From assembly GCA_002812745.2 (NCBI GenBank), contig NCSJ02000368.1, positions 1 through 40,092 of the forward strand: a stretch of DNA of 40,092 nucleotides, in the 5' to 3' direction. The position numbers and the translations under genes are program-made. Of the stretch, positions 10,564-22,919 are shown piece after piece. This DNA is from Scytalidium lignicola (taxonomy: Eukaryota > Ascomycota > Leotiomycetes). Positions within the stretch are counted from its first letter, which is position 1. Each line of letters opens with the position of its first letter. The notes beneath the pieces were generated by a model that was not told the DNA's origin, did not search any database, and saw only the letters and a list, made by a program, of their open reading frames with translations.

Positions 10564-10953
10564 TGTTAGGACAATGTTAAGTACAAAAGAGGATAATGTT
10601 ACAGGTTTTATTATAACATGGTAATTGGTGTAAGCTTAAGGCTTAATACACCGTAAGGTGTATATAAAGAACTTAACAATCATGTGACATGATAAGGACT
10701 CAGGGGACTTAAGGGGTTTAAAGGGTTTATGGACTTGTAAGACTTAGGGGGTTCAAGAGGTTTAGTAGGATTTCATTATCTATATAAGCATATTATAAGA
10801 ACATGAGAGTAGACTTCTTGTATTTAACCTAAATACATTATTAAATCTTACTCTTGACTTAATTGTTTACTTGTATATTATATGTTTCTACTGTCCTTGA
10901 ACATTTACTTTACCCTTGCTATCTAGTAACTTGGATAGTATAGTTTTGTAACA
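10564..10953 (+). repeat. 3' LTR of the Gypsy relic
   Basis: A 390-bp unit is bounded by TGTTA at 10564 and TAACA ending at 10953, the usual inverted TG..CA ends. It includes a TATATAAG promoter-like box near 10780 and lies downstream of the chromodomain, as a 3' LTR should. It is less mutated than the flanking DNA. No matching 5' LTR copy was found, consistent with truncation. Confidence 0.6.
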
Positions 10954-13900
10954 TAATAAGTAAGAATTATATATTAATAATTTTATAACAAACATTTTAA
11001 CATAATAAGAGTAATAAGTCTAAAATTAATAATTTCCAACTTTAAGAACTTTGTAAAGTAACTTTACAACTTATAAGATTAAGCTTTTATAAAGACTAAG
11101 TTGTTTTATAAACTCTAAAGGTAATCATACATAAAAATCCTGATTTAACAAGGTAATAAATTATATATATATTTATAAAATGTTTTATAAGTATAAGCTT
11201 ATGTCTTTATACTTTATAATAATAATATAAAGAATAATACACTAATTAACATGTTAAATAATAAGTAATTAANTTAAAACAAGCTTNTTCNTATTATTCT
11301 TNTAAGCTTGTATTATAAAGTATAACTTTTTCAAAAGNCTTTTTCAATTCNTTTTGTTTTTGATTTTGTTTATAAACTTAACGTTGAATATATATATATT
11401 ATTAAGTATATTTTGAAGGTTTACAGTCTTGAAAATACTCTTTTTCAAGTAATCTTGATATTTNAACTTAATATGAAGTTGTAAATTAAAGTTCTAATTC
11501 CTCCTCTTATAAGAAAGCAATAATTTTAAAGTATTTGTAAAGTCTTCTATATTTATACTTTACTAANTAATGTTAATAGTAAANTAACAACTATAATTAA
11601 CTTGTTAAACTTTTCTTAATNNTTTTCAANGATTATAATTTTTANTTTTAGNTTTAGTAACTTGATTTTATCAATTTCTTTTATAAGTATAAAGTATAAT
11701 TATATGACTATTAACTTAAATAGTATATTCTTACATAGTAATATCAATATATATGTTTCTCTGTCTATACTTACAAGCTTGTATAACCTTTCTTAGCTTT
11801 TGTTTTAGCTTATATTTCTTATTTTCTATAGAAGAACATTTAAATTCAACAGTAAGTTATGAATAATACTTATATTAAGGTTGTTATATATGTTGATTAT
11901 ATTTTGTATTTATTATTTTACTTTGATTTTGTTAATTTCTTCTATAGTTTTCTTGATTATTATAACTTTTTAACTAATAGTTAAGGTTAAAATGTTAAGT
12001 TTTAAAATGTATAAGTAAATGTTATAAACTAATAGTATAAAGACAAGTTTATTAAGTCTTATTAAATTGTTAACAACTTTAAACATTATCTGTAAAGTTA
12101 TATCTTTGTCAAGATTATAAATTTTAATTATAATTATTTAATAAGCATATTATACAAATGTATAATATTGTTTAACATAATTAATTAAGTTATAAACTTT
12201 TATTAAAATTACTTTTAAGGTTATTCTTATAATTGTAATATTTTGTTAGAATTCCTTATTAACAAAGTTTTTTCTAATATTAGTAATAATCTAGTTTGAA
12301 AACTTTAAATAAGTATTAATCTAATAAATATGTAAAATGTTAAGTATATTTTACATTAATATTTTAAAGTTATTTATTAGCTTAGTAGTATATTCCTTCA
12401 TTAACAATATAAAGTATAAGTTTGCTATTAATGTAAAAGATATTGATAATAATAAAGTAATTAAAGTTAACATTGTCTTATAAGTTGAATTTGAACTTTT
12501 CTAATAACTTCTTATAATATTAACAATAAGTATAGAACTTGATAAGGTATTCTAATATATTCTTGTTGATATTATAGTTTATACAATCTAATATACATTA
12601 TAATCTGGCTATTAACAAGTAACTGAAACATTAGTATAAATGTTATAGTTTTACATTAGTTAAAAAACAAAGGTTTTCTTTTAGTAAATTAAAAACAAGA
12701 GTATATAAAGATATATTTCAAAGTAGAAAGTTATAGCCAAATTGTTGTATAACTAGAACATTTCCTTATAAGGTAATAAGTAAGTTTATAAAATTATTGA
12801 AATATATGCTTAATTAGTTTATATCTGTTAAGTATAGTAAAAAGGGAGTAGTCAATTTAACTACATAGAATTTAATTTACTTAATTAGTGTATTCATTAG
12901 TATAAAACTTATTAAAGTTGTACTCTTGATTCTGAATTATATTATTACTATACTTTTAATTGTAGTATTTAATATTATAGTTTAGTCTACTTATTGCAAA
13001 ACTTTAAATTGACTATAATCAATTGTAAAATGCTTTATAACTCTTACATTAATTAAAATTCTATGAAATTGTCTTGAATTATATTTTACTAAGCTTTTAT
13101 ACTATACACTTTTATTGTAATTGTTATGAAGGTTTTTAAGTTAAGTTCTTAAGAGTAATTCTCAGTTGTTAACATCTTAGTAATTAGTTAGTGTAAAAAA
13201 GCATTATTAACTAGTTCTATAATAATTAGTATAACTAATTTTACTAAGAAACTTTTATATAAGGTAAAGAATATAATTATAATAAAGAATATAGTTTTAA
13301 GCTAATTAAGTTCTTCAAGGTTTATTTTTACATTGTTATAAGTAAATAAAGTCTTAAAAGTAAAGCTTAACTTATTTTCTTCAAAGTTACTTCTTTTATA
13401 ATCAATAATATATTATTTAAACTGTTTGTTAAAACATTGTTTAAAGTTATAAATGTTAAAGTTAAATTTATTTATATTTCTAGTTTTAAAATATGCTTTT
13501 TCTATATTTTACTCTTCTTATAAGTATTTCCATAATTAGCATCTTTTCCTTTTATATATAAAGTATTTTCTTTATACTTAAAAGTATAAAGTAATATACT
13601 TAAAACCTTATAAATTGAATTGTTAGCTTATTTTGTGATTGGTATGATAATAATAGTTTATAAAGTAAGTTTTACTATTGTATTCTTACTCCTTTTCCTT
13701 TTTATACAATATAATAAATAAGTAAAGCTTGTTAATAAGTTGTTTTAAGTCTTTTAATAAGTTTAAAATAATATATTTATACATTGGAAATCTTTAGTAA
13801 GTAGTAATCAACTTCTTATAAAGAATATTAATTATCTTAAAAGTTAGTTAAAAGTTATATTAAAGTTCTTAAAGCTTGTTAATAAGTAATTATACATTTT

Positions 13901-14090
13901 TNAAACATTATTTTCTTAAAGTTTCTAATTATAATCAAAGTTAATATTATGCTCTTCTATTTAGTATAAATTTAATAATAATATATAAGTCCTTTGTAAA
14001 AGTTATATATATAAGTATATACTTCTTTAAATATATATTTAACAAAGTTATTAACAATAAAATAACCTTTTACTAACCTTGTTATTACTT
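10954..14090 (-). mobile_element. Ty1/Copia retrotransposon relic, minus strand, RIP-mutated
   Basis: Reading the minus strand through stops gives, in order, a gag C-terminus at about 13,350-13,520 (FKQCFNKQFK, IIDYKRSNFEEN), a protease-like region at about 12,700-13,080 (TTPFLLYLTDINQLSIYFNN), the integrase region at about 12,250-12,620 (NVNFNYFIIINIFYIN, KLILYIVNE) and the start of reverse transcriptase at about 11,270-11,460. The same segments appear in the second Copia relic on the plus strand, which supports the assignment. The element is cut inside reverse transcriptase, where the Gypsy LTR abuts at 10953. Many ambiguous bases (11,270-11,660) lie in homopolymers. LTRs and exact ends are not seen. 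Confidence 0.8.
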
Positions 14091-14099
14091 TTATTATAA

Positions 14100-17000
14100 A
14101 CAAGGAATACTCCTTTATAAATTCAGCTTTCTTTACTATTACATCAAGTACAAGGCTATAAGAAGGAGTTTGTAAACCTAGTAAAGATATATACTAAAGA
14201 AAGTAAGTATAACAATAATAAAGATAACTTTGACTTCAAACTTATTATTTTTCAGGATATTTATAAGAAAGTTAACATATTATAACAAGCTTAGGCAAAA
14301 GCTTTTCCTAATGTGCTAAAAGGTTTAACTTTAGACTTCTTCTATACTAATAATATCTTGGCTACCTTATCTTTTGAAGAGTTGTATATTAAAGTCCATA
14401 ATTACTTTNAAAAGCCTTGAGTACAAGAGAAGTATACTATTAAAGTAGAATAAAATAAACCTCAAGTCAATTATAATGTAAAACGAAAGCAAACTAACCT
14501 CTGAATACCTTTAACTATTCTTAAGTAAACTATAACATCTTTAACATAACCTTGACCTTATCTTACAAACTAATTCCTTCATCTACAACAAGTTGATTAT
14601 CACTTGTCAAGATGTACTAACTTGTTAATACACTTACTTTAAGTTATCACCAATTATTACTAACTTACTTAATAACTTATATTTATCAATTACAATATAA
14701 GAAAAAGTAAATAATACTGTTTAAACTAGTACTTTCTTTACAGATTACTGTTATCACAAGTAAGGTCATCATCCCTTCAATATACAAAGTAATTGTTCAA
14801 AAGGAAGGTTCAACAAGAAATGCTGTTTTATATATNAAAAAAGAAGCTTGTATATTATACAACTATACTGAAAAAGAGTATAAGGAATCAAAAAGCCACT
14901 TTAAGAAGTAGTTTAATCAATAGTTCAACAAGAAATTTCATTAATACCTTATTAAATTCAAAGGTGAAGAAGTTATAAACCTTGATAACAATAATGACTT
15001 TAATAATCTTGAAGACCTTGAAGACCTTAAAATACTTATAGTAACTGCTGAGAATAATGAAGATTAAGGCTTTACTTTTATACAAAAGCTCATCAAAAGT
15101 TATATTACCTCTATTAATACCGTTAATTCAGTAAATACAATTAAAGCTTTAGCATTCCTTGTTAATCATACCTTTGAACATATACTTATAGCTTAACATA
15201 CTGTTATAAACTATAATAAAAAGGACTCCTTTGTATATAACATTATTATTACCTCTAAGTATACATCAAAGACATTTTATAATATTATAATCAACATAAG
15301 TATATTAAGAAAGTCTACAATTGGTTATAATCAGTATATTACTTATTAGAACCTTGATAATACTATTTCAATTGATGAATTTACAAAAGACAATATATTT
15401 GTACAATTTAGAATAAGTATTACAAGCTTAATTAATTTAATTAACATCTACACCCCTTTTAACAAGGTTTAATTCTATGTTGTCAATATAAACATTCTAT
15501 TTTTGCNTTTTACTAGCTAATATAAATTATTTAAGCATTTATTACAATAATGTCAAAAACAAGCTTATTACCTCTAATGATAAAATACTTATAATTTAAC
15601 ATTTTAATTATATGTTTTGACTATAAGATAACTCTTTATATACCTTCTTAATGAACTCTTTCAATAATAATATATACTACTTAACCAAAGTTGAATTATG
15701 TTGTTTACATTGTCATTTTGACCATTTATCAATTAGAAGGTTATACAGAATTCTAAAGTGTTTAAAACATAAAGTTGATAATAAAGTACTTTAGTACCTT
15801 ATTTAATTCTATGGTTATTACTAAAAACACAACAAATCACTTAACAAATTCAAGTTTACCTTTTAAGATAATATTAAATTTAACTATACAATTTTAATTA
15901 ATATTATGTATATTAATAACAAGTTTATTTTATATATTGTCAACAAAGTTACAAGCTTCTAAATTGTTTAATGACTACAGAATATCTCTGTAAAACATAT
16001 TTAGAACACTTTACAAACTTGTTAAATTAATACTTACCTTAAACCTCTTGAATTAATTACTTATAACATTAGTAACAACTTTATCAACAAGGATTTCAAG
16101 CACTTAACTACTATAATAAAAGTCTTTACTAAATATGTACTTGTAAAAGTATATTAGTCAATTAGAAAAGTTGAACATTATCATATTATCTTACATTAGG
16201 CATATCAAATTGTCTTTGAGGAATTCCTTGATCTTGACAAGGATATAACCTTATAGATAATTATTAAGGTTATAAACAATATAATAAGCCTTAATAACCT
16301 TATACTAACCTTAGTTATCTTTAAGGCATTCCCTTGTATATTAGAACTTAATACTCTTGCCTCTTCAGTAGCTCAACAGATTACAATAATTAAAAAGGCT
16401 ATGAACAAGATCAAAGCTTATTATACTTAAAGACAAGTATAAGATACCTTAAATCAATGAAATAAACCTTTAACAACGGCTATCCATGACTTATTACTCA
16501 ATTCAAACATACTTATATAATATAAAAGTAATGAAGAGTATACTAAAAGCTAAAAAAGCTTATTCAAGCTATTAAAAATAAACAATAAGACTTATAAATT
16601 ACAACTATTAAATAACCTTACAAAGTTCAAGAGTACTATAATAAAACCATACTTAAAAGAAGATAACATTTAAGAATTACAAAATACTTAACAATTACAG
16701 AATACTTAAGAAATCTAATACAACAAGAATATAATTCAAGTTAAACCTTAACTAGTATTAACTATACTTACAAAACTACTTAAACAATATTATAACAAAC
16801 CTTAAAAGAATGTTATTCAAACTTTAATAACTGATATTATAATTTATATACAACAAGAACTTTAAATTATACTTTTAGCAAAGTAATTTAAGGAATCTTG
16901 ACATAAGGAAATCAATAAGCTACTTAAAAAGAATATATTCAAAGTTATATTTATATTACTTATCTTAAAAAGCGTTAAAATCTTTAATTCCAAGTTTATT

Positions 17001-18785
17001 AATAAGGTCAAGAATATTAAAACAAGCTTAACCTTCAAAAAGTCATGCTTAATTATTCAAACTTATAACAATATTGAAAAGAACTTAATTTTAACCTAAT
17101 TACTTATAATCCAACAAGTTAGTTAATACTTAATTTTAACTATTATAATTATAATACTAAAGAAAAAGCTTTACTTATAAAATATATCATAAGCTTATGT
17201 TTAATCAAATACAAACTTAAATCATAACTTTTATATTTGTTCTCTTATAAAGTTAAGCATAAGAGAAGACATTGTTTTAAAGGTTGTTAAGCCTTTGTAT
17301 AAAGTCCTTAAAGCAAAAAACTATTAATTCAATACTTACTACTATTATTATACTGAACAACTTTAAATGAACTAGTCTACATACAGTATATTAATATCCT
17401 TAGATTTGGAATTATTAACTTATAAACTAACAATATACTATTTTTAACTGACAACACTTTTGCAGATGTTAAGCAAAAGAAGCTTAAATTTCAGGCTAAG
17501 GCCAAGAAGATACTTATAATCAATAACCTAATTAAATTCAACAGTAACTTGATTACCTTGAATAATAACTTGATTTCCTTCAACTAAGAATAATAGTACA
17601 AGAACCTTAAGCTTGTTAACTCTTAACCATCAGACCTTGTCAGTATAAGAGGAACTTTACAAAAGGTAATAACACTTAAAGATTAGTATATAATTCAAAG
17701 AGCTCAAGAAATATACATAACTATTGTTAACTAACTAAAGGTTGTTTTTAATCTTTCCTTTATTGCCTAAATAGTCAATCCTCAGGAGAAAGATGTTAAG
17801 GCACTTAACAAGTATTTACAATAATAGATTGACAATGCTAAAAGAAGCCTTAAATATGTACTACTTGATTATAATTCTCTTCTCTTATTAGTATTTACAA
17901 ATGCCTCTTTTGCAAACAATACAAACCTCTCCTCACAGATTAAGTATGTGATTATACTTACAAATGTTAATATAAAGGAAAATATCATCTACTAATCTTC
18001 AATCAAGTGTAAGAGGGTTACTAGAAGTATACTAGCCTTAGAACTTTATACTATAGCTTATAAATTCGATATTAAGGTTATCTTAAAGCTGACTATTAAG
18101 AGAATCCTTGAAATGACTATTTCACTTGTTCTTTACACTAATTCAAAGTTGTTGTACAATTAACTTGTCAAATTAGGTATTATACAGGAGAAACAACTTA
18201 TGGTAAACCTTATATGTTTACACTAATCATATAAACATCAGGAGATCACTAAGGTTAAGTAGATTGATAGTAATAATAACCCTGCAAATTCTATGACGAA
18301 ATCCAAGGCTTGTAAAGCACTCAAAGACTTAATTAACAAGAACAAAGTTAACTTATATATAATAGAATAAGTAGAACNAAAAAAAGCTTAGAACTAAAGG
18401 AATTAAAGGTGTTATAAAGGTTTAAAAATGGCTATGGAGTTATAAGAATACTATGAGGAGTTTAAAAGTAAGATAAAATTACAAAGCTTTTTACAATGCT
18501 TTTGTACACTTACAGAAGCCTTTATATTCACTACTGTCTTTTCAGTCTACTATTGTTTTTCTACCATTTTTGCAACTTTTACAATTGTTACTACTTTCAG
18601 TTATTGCTAATGTTAGCATAGTCATATATAAGCTAGAATCATGTGTAGATTAGGTGCATATATAGATAAGATAAAGCTAGTTCAGTTACAGTAGAGGAGG
18701 GCAATACTGTACAACAGTACTCCTTATATAACTATCATAATACAAACTTACCTATAACTAACAACAATCAACTACTATATCAACA
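14100..18785 (+). mobile_element. Ty1/Copia retrotransposon relic, plus strand, RIP-mutated
   Basis: The order of domains is complete except for the gag N-terminus. Gag is at about 14,200-15,000 (VLKGLTLDFFYTNN), with a degraded zinc-knuckle region near 14,800. A protease-like region is at about 15,120-15,520. Integrase is at about 15,690-16,640 (LCCLHCHFDHLSIRRL; then DLLLNSNILI and KFKSTIIKPYLKE). Reverse transcriptase is at about 16,960-17,480 (KIFNSKFINKVKN, VVKPLYKVL). RNase H is at about 17,800-18,360 (VFTNASFANNTNLSSQI, NNNPANSMTKSKA). In-frame TAA/TAG at Gln or Trp positions indicates RIP. A 3' LTR is present at 18611-18785, but no 5' LTR precedes gag; the 5' end is lost where it meets the minus-strand Copia relic near 14,090. 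Confidence 0.9.
18611..18785 (+). repeat. 3' LTR of the plus-strand Copia relic
   Basis: A 175-bp unit starts TGTTAGCATAG and ends ATCAACA, about 250 nt after the RNase H region. It holds TATATAAG near 18,626, a candidate promoter. Length and ends suit fungal Copia elements. The partner 5' LTR was not found. Confidence 0.6.
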
Positions 18786-18825
18786 TGTATTACCTCCATA
18801 TATTAAAGATGTACGTTCACCGTAA

Positions 18826-20480
18826 AGGTGAACCGACAACTATTAAAGGATAAATAAGATAGTTAAGTCTGTATAATTTCTTAAATTAAATTATTATTAA
18901 ATAAAAATGATTTACCTTTTATACTTACTTATAAGTAATTTCTTTTTCAAGTATACTTTACTATAATTATAAACAAGTCTTAAAGTTAATCATTTAACAA
19001 AGTTAACCTTAATTTACAACTTCATATCTTTATATACAATCAGTTTTATATAATAATTTCTCAAACTACTTTAATAAAAGGTTTATCCATTCTTTTACTA
19101 AAAGGAACTATTATAACTACTAATATAATATATTTTAAAGTACTAAATAATTTTATAATTTAATATTTATGTATATTATAATTTAGAACATTTTGAAAGT
19201 ATAAAAGAAAGGGAAAAAGAAAATTAATTTTATAATACATTTTAATTAAGACTCTTTATAAAATGTTCACTTTTTCTCTTTGTTATTAACTATAGCTAAT
19301 ATAGCCAATTCCATTTAGAGTTAAGCTTGATAATACTTCTGCTTAGAACAAAACATCTTTACAGTCTTTAAGATATAGTCTTAAAACATTTTTATAAGGT
19401 TATACAACCTTTTGGCTAAGAGGAGGCTAGTAAGAGCAAAAGCAGGAGTAAGAGCAAAAGCAAGAATAACAAGGCTAGCTTTTAAATAGTCAATTATAAT
19501 TTGTACAACTTAAGGAAAAGATTATTTATTACTGTTAAGTTAAAATAAACTAACTAGATTAATTAAAGCTAGTATAATATAACAAGGATTATTAAAGTTA
19601 AAAGCAAGGGTAAGAGTAAGAGTAAGAGTAAAAGTATTAAAAGAGTTATCAAAGTTATTAGCTAAAGTTATGCTCAAAATAATAAAAGCTAAAACTTATA
19701 TTATAATTTAAACAGTTTAAAGATTGTTATATACTATTTGGTTAGCTTTTTACAATCTATAAATAAGTAAAATATATCATTTACAATGCTTAATATTATA
19801 TTAAAAGTTAGAAGAGTTATAATAGTAATTATAACAATTACTACTAAACAGACTAAGGATTATTATATAAGCTACTTATAAACTATAACCTGATTGATAA
19901 TGATAGTATATAACTGCTTTAATGTTTTCAATTCCTCAAATCTAGCTTATAAAAGCCTTATTATTCTGGATACAATTTCTATTAAAAGCACAACTAATAT
20001 ACAAGACAAGAACATGTACAACTAACATTAAAGTTAGTTGTTAGATAAAAACAATATTATAAAGTATAACGCTTAAAATGATAATAAATTTAGACATGAT
20101 AATGGTAATAATAATAGTAGTAATAGTAATAATAATAGTAATAATTATAAGTGTTAAAAAAANGAAGATTTAAAAGATAGTTTAAAAGTAATAATATATA
20201 ACTTTACAGTTAATAGTAATCTGATTTCATTGTCTTTATTTATATATTAACATATTAATAAGTTATAACTTACAATTTTATTCAGAGTTAATTTTTTATA
20301 TTATAATAATACTAAGAATAACTATAGTTATATTGTTGAAAGAGAACTGAAGTTATTATTCCTTTTGTTATACTAAACTAAAATAACTTCTTTTACAGTT
20401 CGTTATAGTCAAATCCATTGTTATATCACTATTTTAAGGCTGTACAAAGGAGGTAGTTCAAAGAAAGGGAGGCTGATTAT
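18826..20480. repeat. Unidentified AT-rich RIP-like repeat
   Basis: The block starts at AGGTGAACCGACAA (18826-18839), the same 14-mer as at 174-187, preceded here by a small inverted repeat GTTCACC/GGTGAAC. The body is very AT-rich. It contains Lys/Ser-coding purine repeats on the plus strand near 19,430-19,470 and 19,600-19,640, and an Asn/Ser-coding AAT/AGT array near 20,100-20,150. These could be relics of a gag-like or other low-complexity protein. No transposase, reverse transcriptase or integrase motif is recognised, so the class stays open. Confidence 0.5.
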
Positions 20481-20488
20481 GTAATAAG

Positions 20489-20550
20489 ATATTACGTGCA
20501 CTAAGGGGGTGCAAAGCACCCCCACCTACGAGCGGAGCGAGTAGCAAGCT
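20489..20550. other. GC-rich palindromes at the desert/gene boundary
   Basis: Three adjacent hairpins, GGGGGTGCAAAGCACCCCC, CGAGCGGAGCGAG and AGCAAGCTTTGCTT, mark the change from AT-rich repeat to gene island. Similar style (GAGCGAAGCTCC..AGCTTCGC) is seen at the window's left edge, which suggests the same repeat family or element end. The stretch 20,551-20,768 after it has no supported gene. Confidence 0.5.
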
Positions 20551-20768
20551 TTGCTTGTAGTAATTATCATGAATATAATAGACAAAGAGGATACTAATCT
20601 AACGTTGTTATTTAATTATAATATTAAACGCTTATTTCAAAGAAACATGATACTATCTCCGTTACTACAGTCCAGAAGAATGCATCAGACTAAGCGGCCT
20701 AACTTTGTAACGAGAGCTAGATTGGTAGAGGAACTAAGAAATTATATACTCTCGTTTACTAGTACCCT

Positions 20769-22678
20769 TTATTTTACCATTGCTTTAACGGTTGTTTTTG
20801 GGCCACTTTTGTCCTCATTAACAACCTCAGCATCAATAACCTTCAATGAAACATGATGCGCGTCGGCATTTCTGTCCTGAACCTCTGTAATCTGCGCCCC
20901 AATACCGTGGCAGACATATCCCTTAAACTTGCGCGCTGGTACTTTTGCTTCGAACAGCTCGTCGAGTTCTTCCAGACTGCGACCAGACATCTCTGGCACG
21001 CAGAAGTAAACGAAAAAGATGGAGATAAATGAGAAAGCGCCCCAGACGAACCCGATACCGGCGCCGAGATTTCCGGGCTCATTTTGCACGAAGGGCGCGA
21101 TGTAGTTGATGAAAACCACGGCAGCAATACTGACTGTCGTTGAAATGCTCATCGTCTTCTCTCGAAGCTGGTTGGTAGGGACTTCCGAGCTAACAATCCA
21201 AACGCACGAGGCCCAGCCCAGGAGCTGGAACATATTCCAAAGAAGTAGGAGTGCCAGGAGGAAGCTCTGCAGTGATGTACTAGTGACGCCGCCTGGGAGG
21301 TATCCTACAAGACCGCTTGTAATCCAGAGCCCTGCCCACATGAAGAAAGCGCTGAACATCATGAGTGGCCGGCGACCAATGCGATCCGAGAGGAAAAAGG
21401 CGAGGGTAGATCCGGCCAGTCCCATGCCAATCGTGCCCATCGATGCCTGCAATGGATCTTTGATTCCCACTTGAGCCATGAATATGACGCTGTAAGAAAT
21501 CATAAAGCCGTTACCAGAAAATTGTTCCAGAAGTTGCACGACGCATGAAATCATGGTTCGGCGACCATTAGTACCTCTGAAGCAATCCATATAGGTGGTC
21601 GCCTTGTGAAACTCTCGTTGCTCGCGAACAGCATCACGCATGAGCTGCAGCTCTTGCTCAATCTCGGCCTCAGTAGCTAGCCCCTTCCGAATGTACTGAA
21701 GGGATTTTCGGGCATCGTTCTCGCGGTCTTTAGACAGGAACCATGTTGGTGACTCTGGCATAACGAGTAGGACACCGCAAAGAATGACTGGAATGACTAC
21801 CTGAACAACCATAGCTAGGGGGCTTGTTAGAGTCTTGACTGAGGTATAAGAGGGTGATCTGGGCGGGTTACCCATTCTCCAAGACCAATCACTATCAGGA
21901 AATCTGTCATTGGACTTGTAGACTACGATTTTGGCAATCAGCGCTCCAAAGAACAGCCACCACTGAAAGAAATTCACCATTGTGCCACGGATAGCCGGCG
22001 GTGAAAGCTCTCCCCTAATGAAATTGTCAGTGTGGCACGTAAATGAATGTTAGAACTGGAAATGTCTTACATATAAAGGGGTATATTGTTGAGCTCAAGA
22101 CCCTGAAAATGTTAGCATCGAGTTCACACCTTCCAAGGCAATCACATACCATTGAGATAGAATTGACGATACGACCTCCTAGGATGCCCCAGTAGCTTTG
22201 CACAGCGTTCATAATAATCATTCCAAGCAGCGCAATTGCCGCTATGACCCCGACGGTCTTTTTACGACCAATCCTTTCAATAAGGGGACCAGCGAGAAGG
22301 GTCCCGACAATGGTACCCGCAAATGGAGTTCCTGATCCCACCGACAACCAGCTCGAAGGGAGATAGTATGTGTCCGTGGCGGCATCATAGAGGCCACGAT
22401 CCTTCGCGAACTGGGGGATGGAAATGACTGAAGCCCACCAATTGTTGTCAAATCCAAAATTCTACACGCTGGTTAGAAAAATGATGCATGTCCTTCTCGT
22501 CAGCTGGTTTTGATTGTAAACGCTTACAATAGCTCCAATCTGTATGCTATTTAGGACACGGTCGAATACGTTATTAGCATATATATCTACTTACAGACAA
22601 AAACGCGTAAATGCAAAGCAACCGTGGAGTGAGTTCCTTGATGAGGGGAGATTGTTTGAAGGGTTGTAGAAGCCCCAT
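20769..22678 (-). CDS. MFS sugar-porter-family transporter (6 exons)
   Basis: Exons are 22678-22595, 22539-22528, 22461-22150, 22102-22071, 22014-21872 and 21814-20769, giving 542 aa. The protein is a 12-helix membrane permease of the sugar porter family of the major facilitator superfamily (PF00083-like), probably at the plasma membrane. Family motifs are all present: RIGRKK after helix 2, the GELSPPAIRGT signature, PESPTWFLSK after helix 6, RIGRRPLM between helices 8 and 9, and PEMSGRSLEELDELF at the end of helix 12. Exon 2 is a 12-nt micro-exon coding IGAI. The start at 22678 gives MGLLQPFKQSP, typical of fungal members. The substrate cannot be read from sequence. It is divergent from the DUF1479 gene, and their shared promoter carries repeated CCCCRCGG sites, so co-regulation is likely. 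Confidence 0.93.
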
Positions 22679-22833
22679 CGTAGAAATCCAGCTTAGGCCG
22701 ATTTATGAGCTGGAGGAGAGAAGATGGTTTGAGTGTGACTGCGTATGAGCACGCCTTTTCAAAGGCGAGATCTTGCCTTTTTGTATTTGTCGTTGTGGCA
22801 GCGTAGCTGCAAAGCATGGCAGGCCTATTAGAA

Positions 22834-22919
22834 AGCATCCAGATAAGCAAGCATGCAAGCATCCAGTAGTAAAGTATCCAGTACGAAGGTATCCAGATAA
22901 GAAAGTATCCGGATAAGAA
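22834..22919. repeat. Degenerate short tandem repeat upstream of the transporter
   Basis: About five imperfect copies of a 15-16 bp unit close to GTATCCAGATAAGAA lie 156-241 nt upstream of the transporter ATG. This could be a minisatellite or a regulatory array; nothing else marks it as coding. Confidence 0.6.

Larger units (their letters stand above)
8176..10953 (+). mobile_element. Ty3/Gypsy retrotransposon relic with chromodomain, 5'-truncated and RIP-mutated
   Basis: Conceptual translation through stops shows the 3' half of a Gypsy pol. RNase H lies at about 8179-8420 (DKEMLAIVKVLK, YDFKIIYVKE). The integrase core follows at about 8,880-9,420 (VFIDYITKVKYN, then IIFDKN and TNRQTK, ending with the YNSILYKS region). 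The integrase C-terminus is at about 9,540-9,760 (KKGDKVYLLRKNIKT). A chromodomain is at about 9,775-9,950 (YLVKWIEYPESKNG). No reverse transcriptase or gag is found upstream, so the element is 5'-truncated near 8,050. Stops fall where Gln or Trp is expected, as RIP predicts. It ends in an LTR at 10564-10953 and abuts a Copia relic of opposite orientation. Confidence 0.88.

Noticed and set aside
14793..15085. Open frames in the AT-rich block as host genes
   Set aside because: They are the decayed gag region of the plus-strand Copia relic and its shadow.
20100..20150. CRISPR-like or other functional repeat array
   Set aside because: The AAT/AGT array is a simple microsatellite without spacers, in a eukaryotic context.
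1..20550. A Starship-type giant mobile element
   Set aside because: TTAC-containing ends and cargo-like genes drew attention, but no tyrosine-recombinase (DUF3435) captain gene is visible and no paired ends are convincing.
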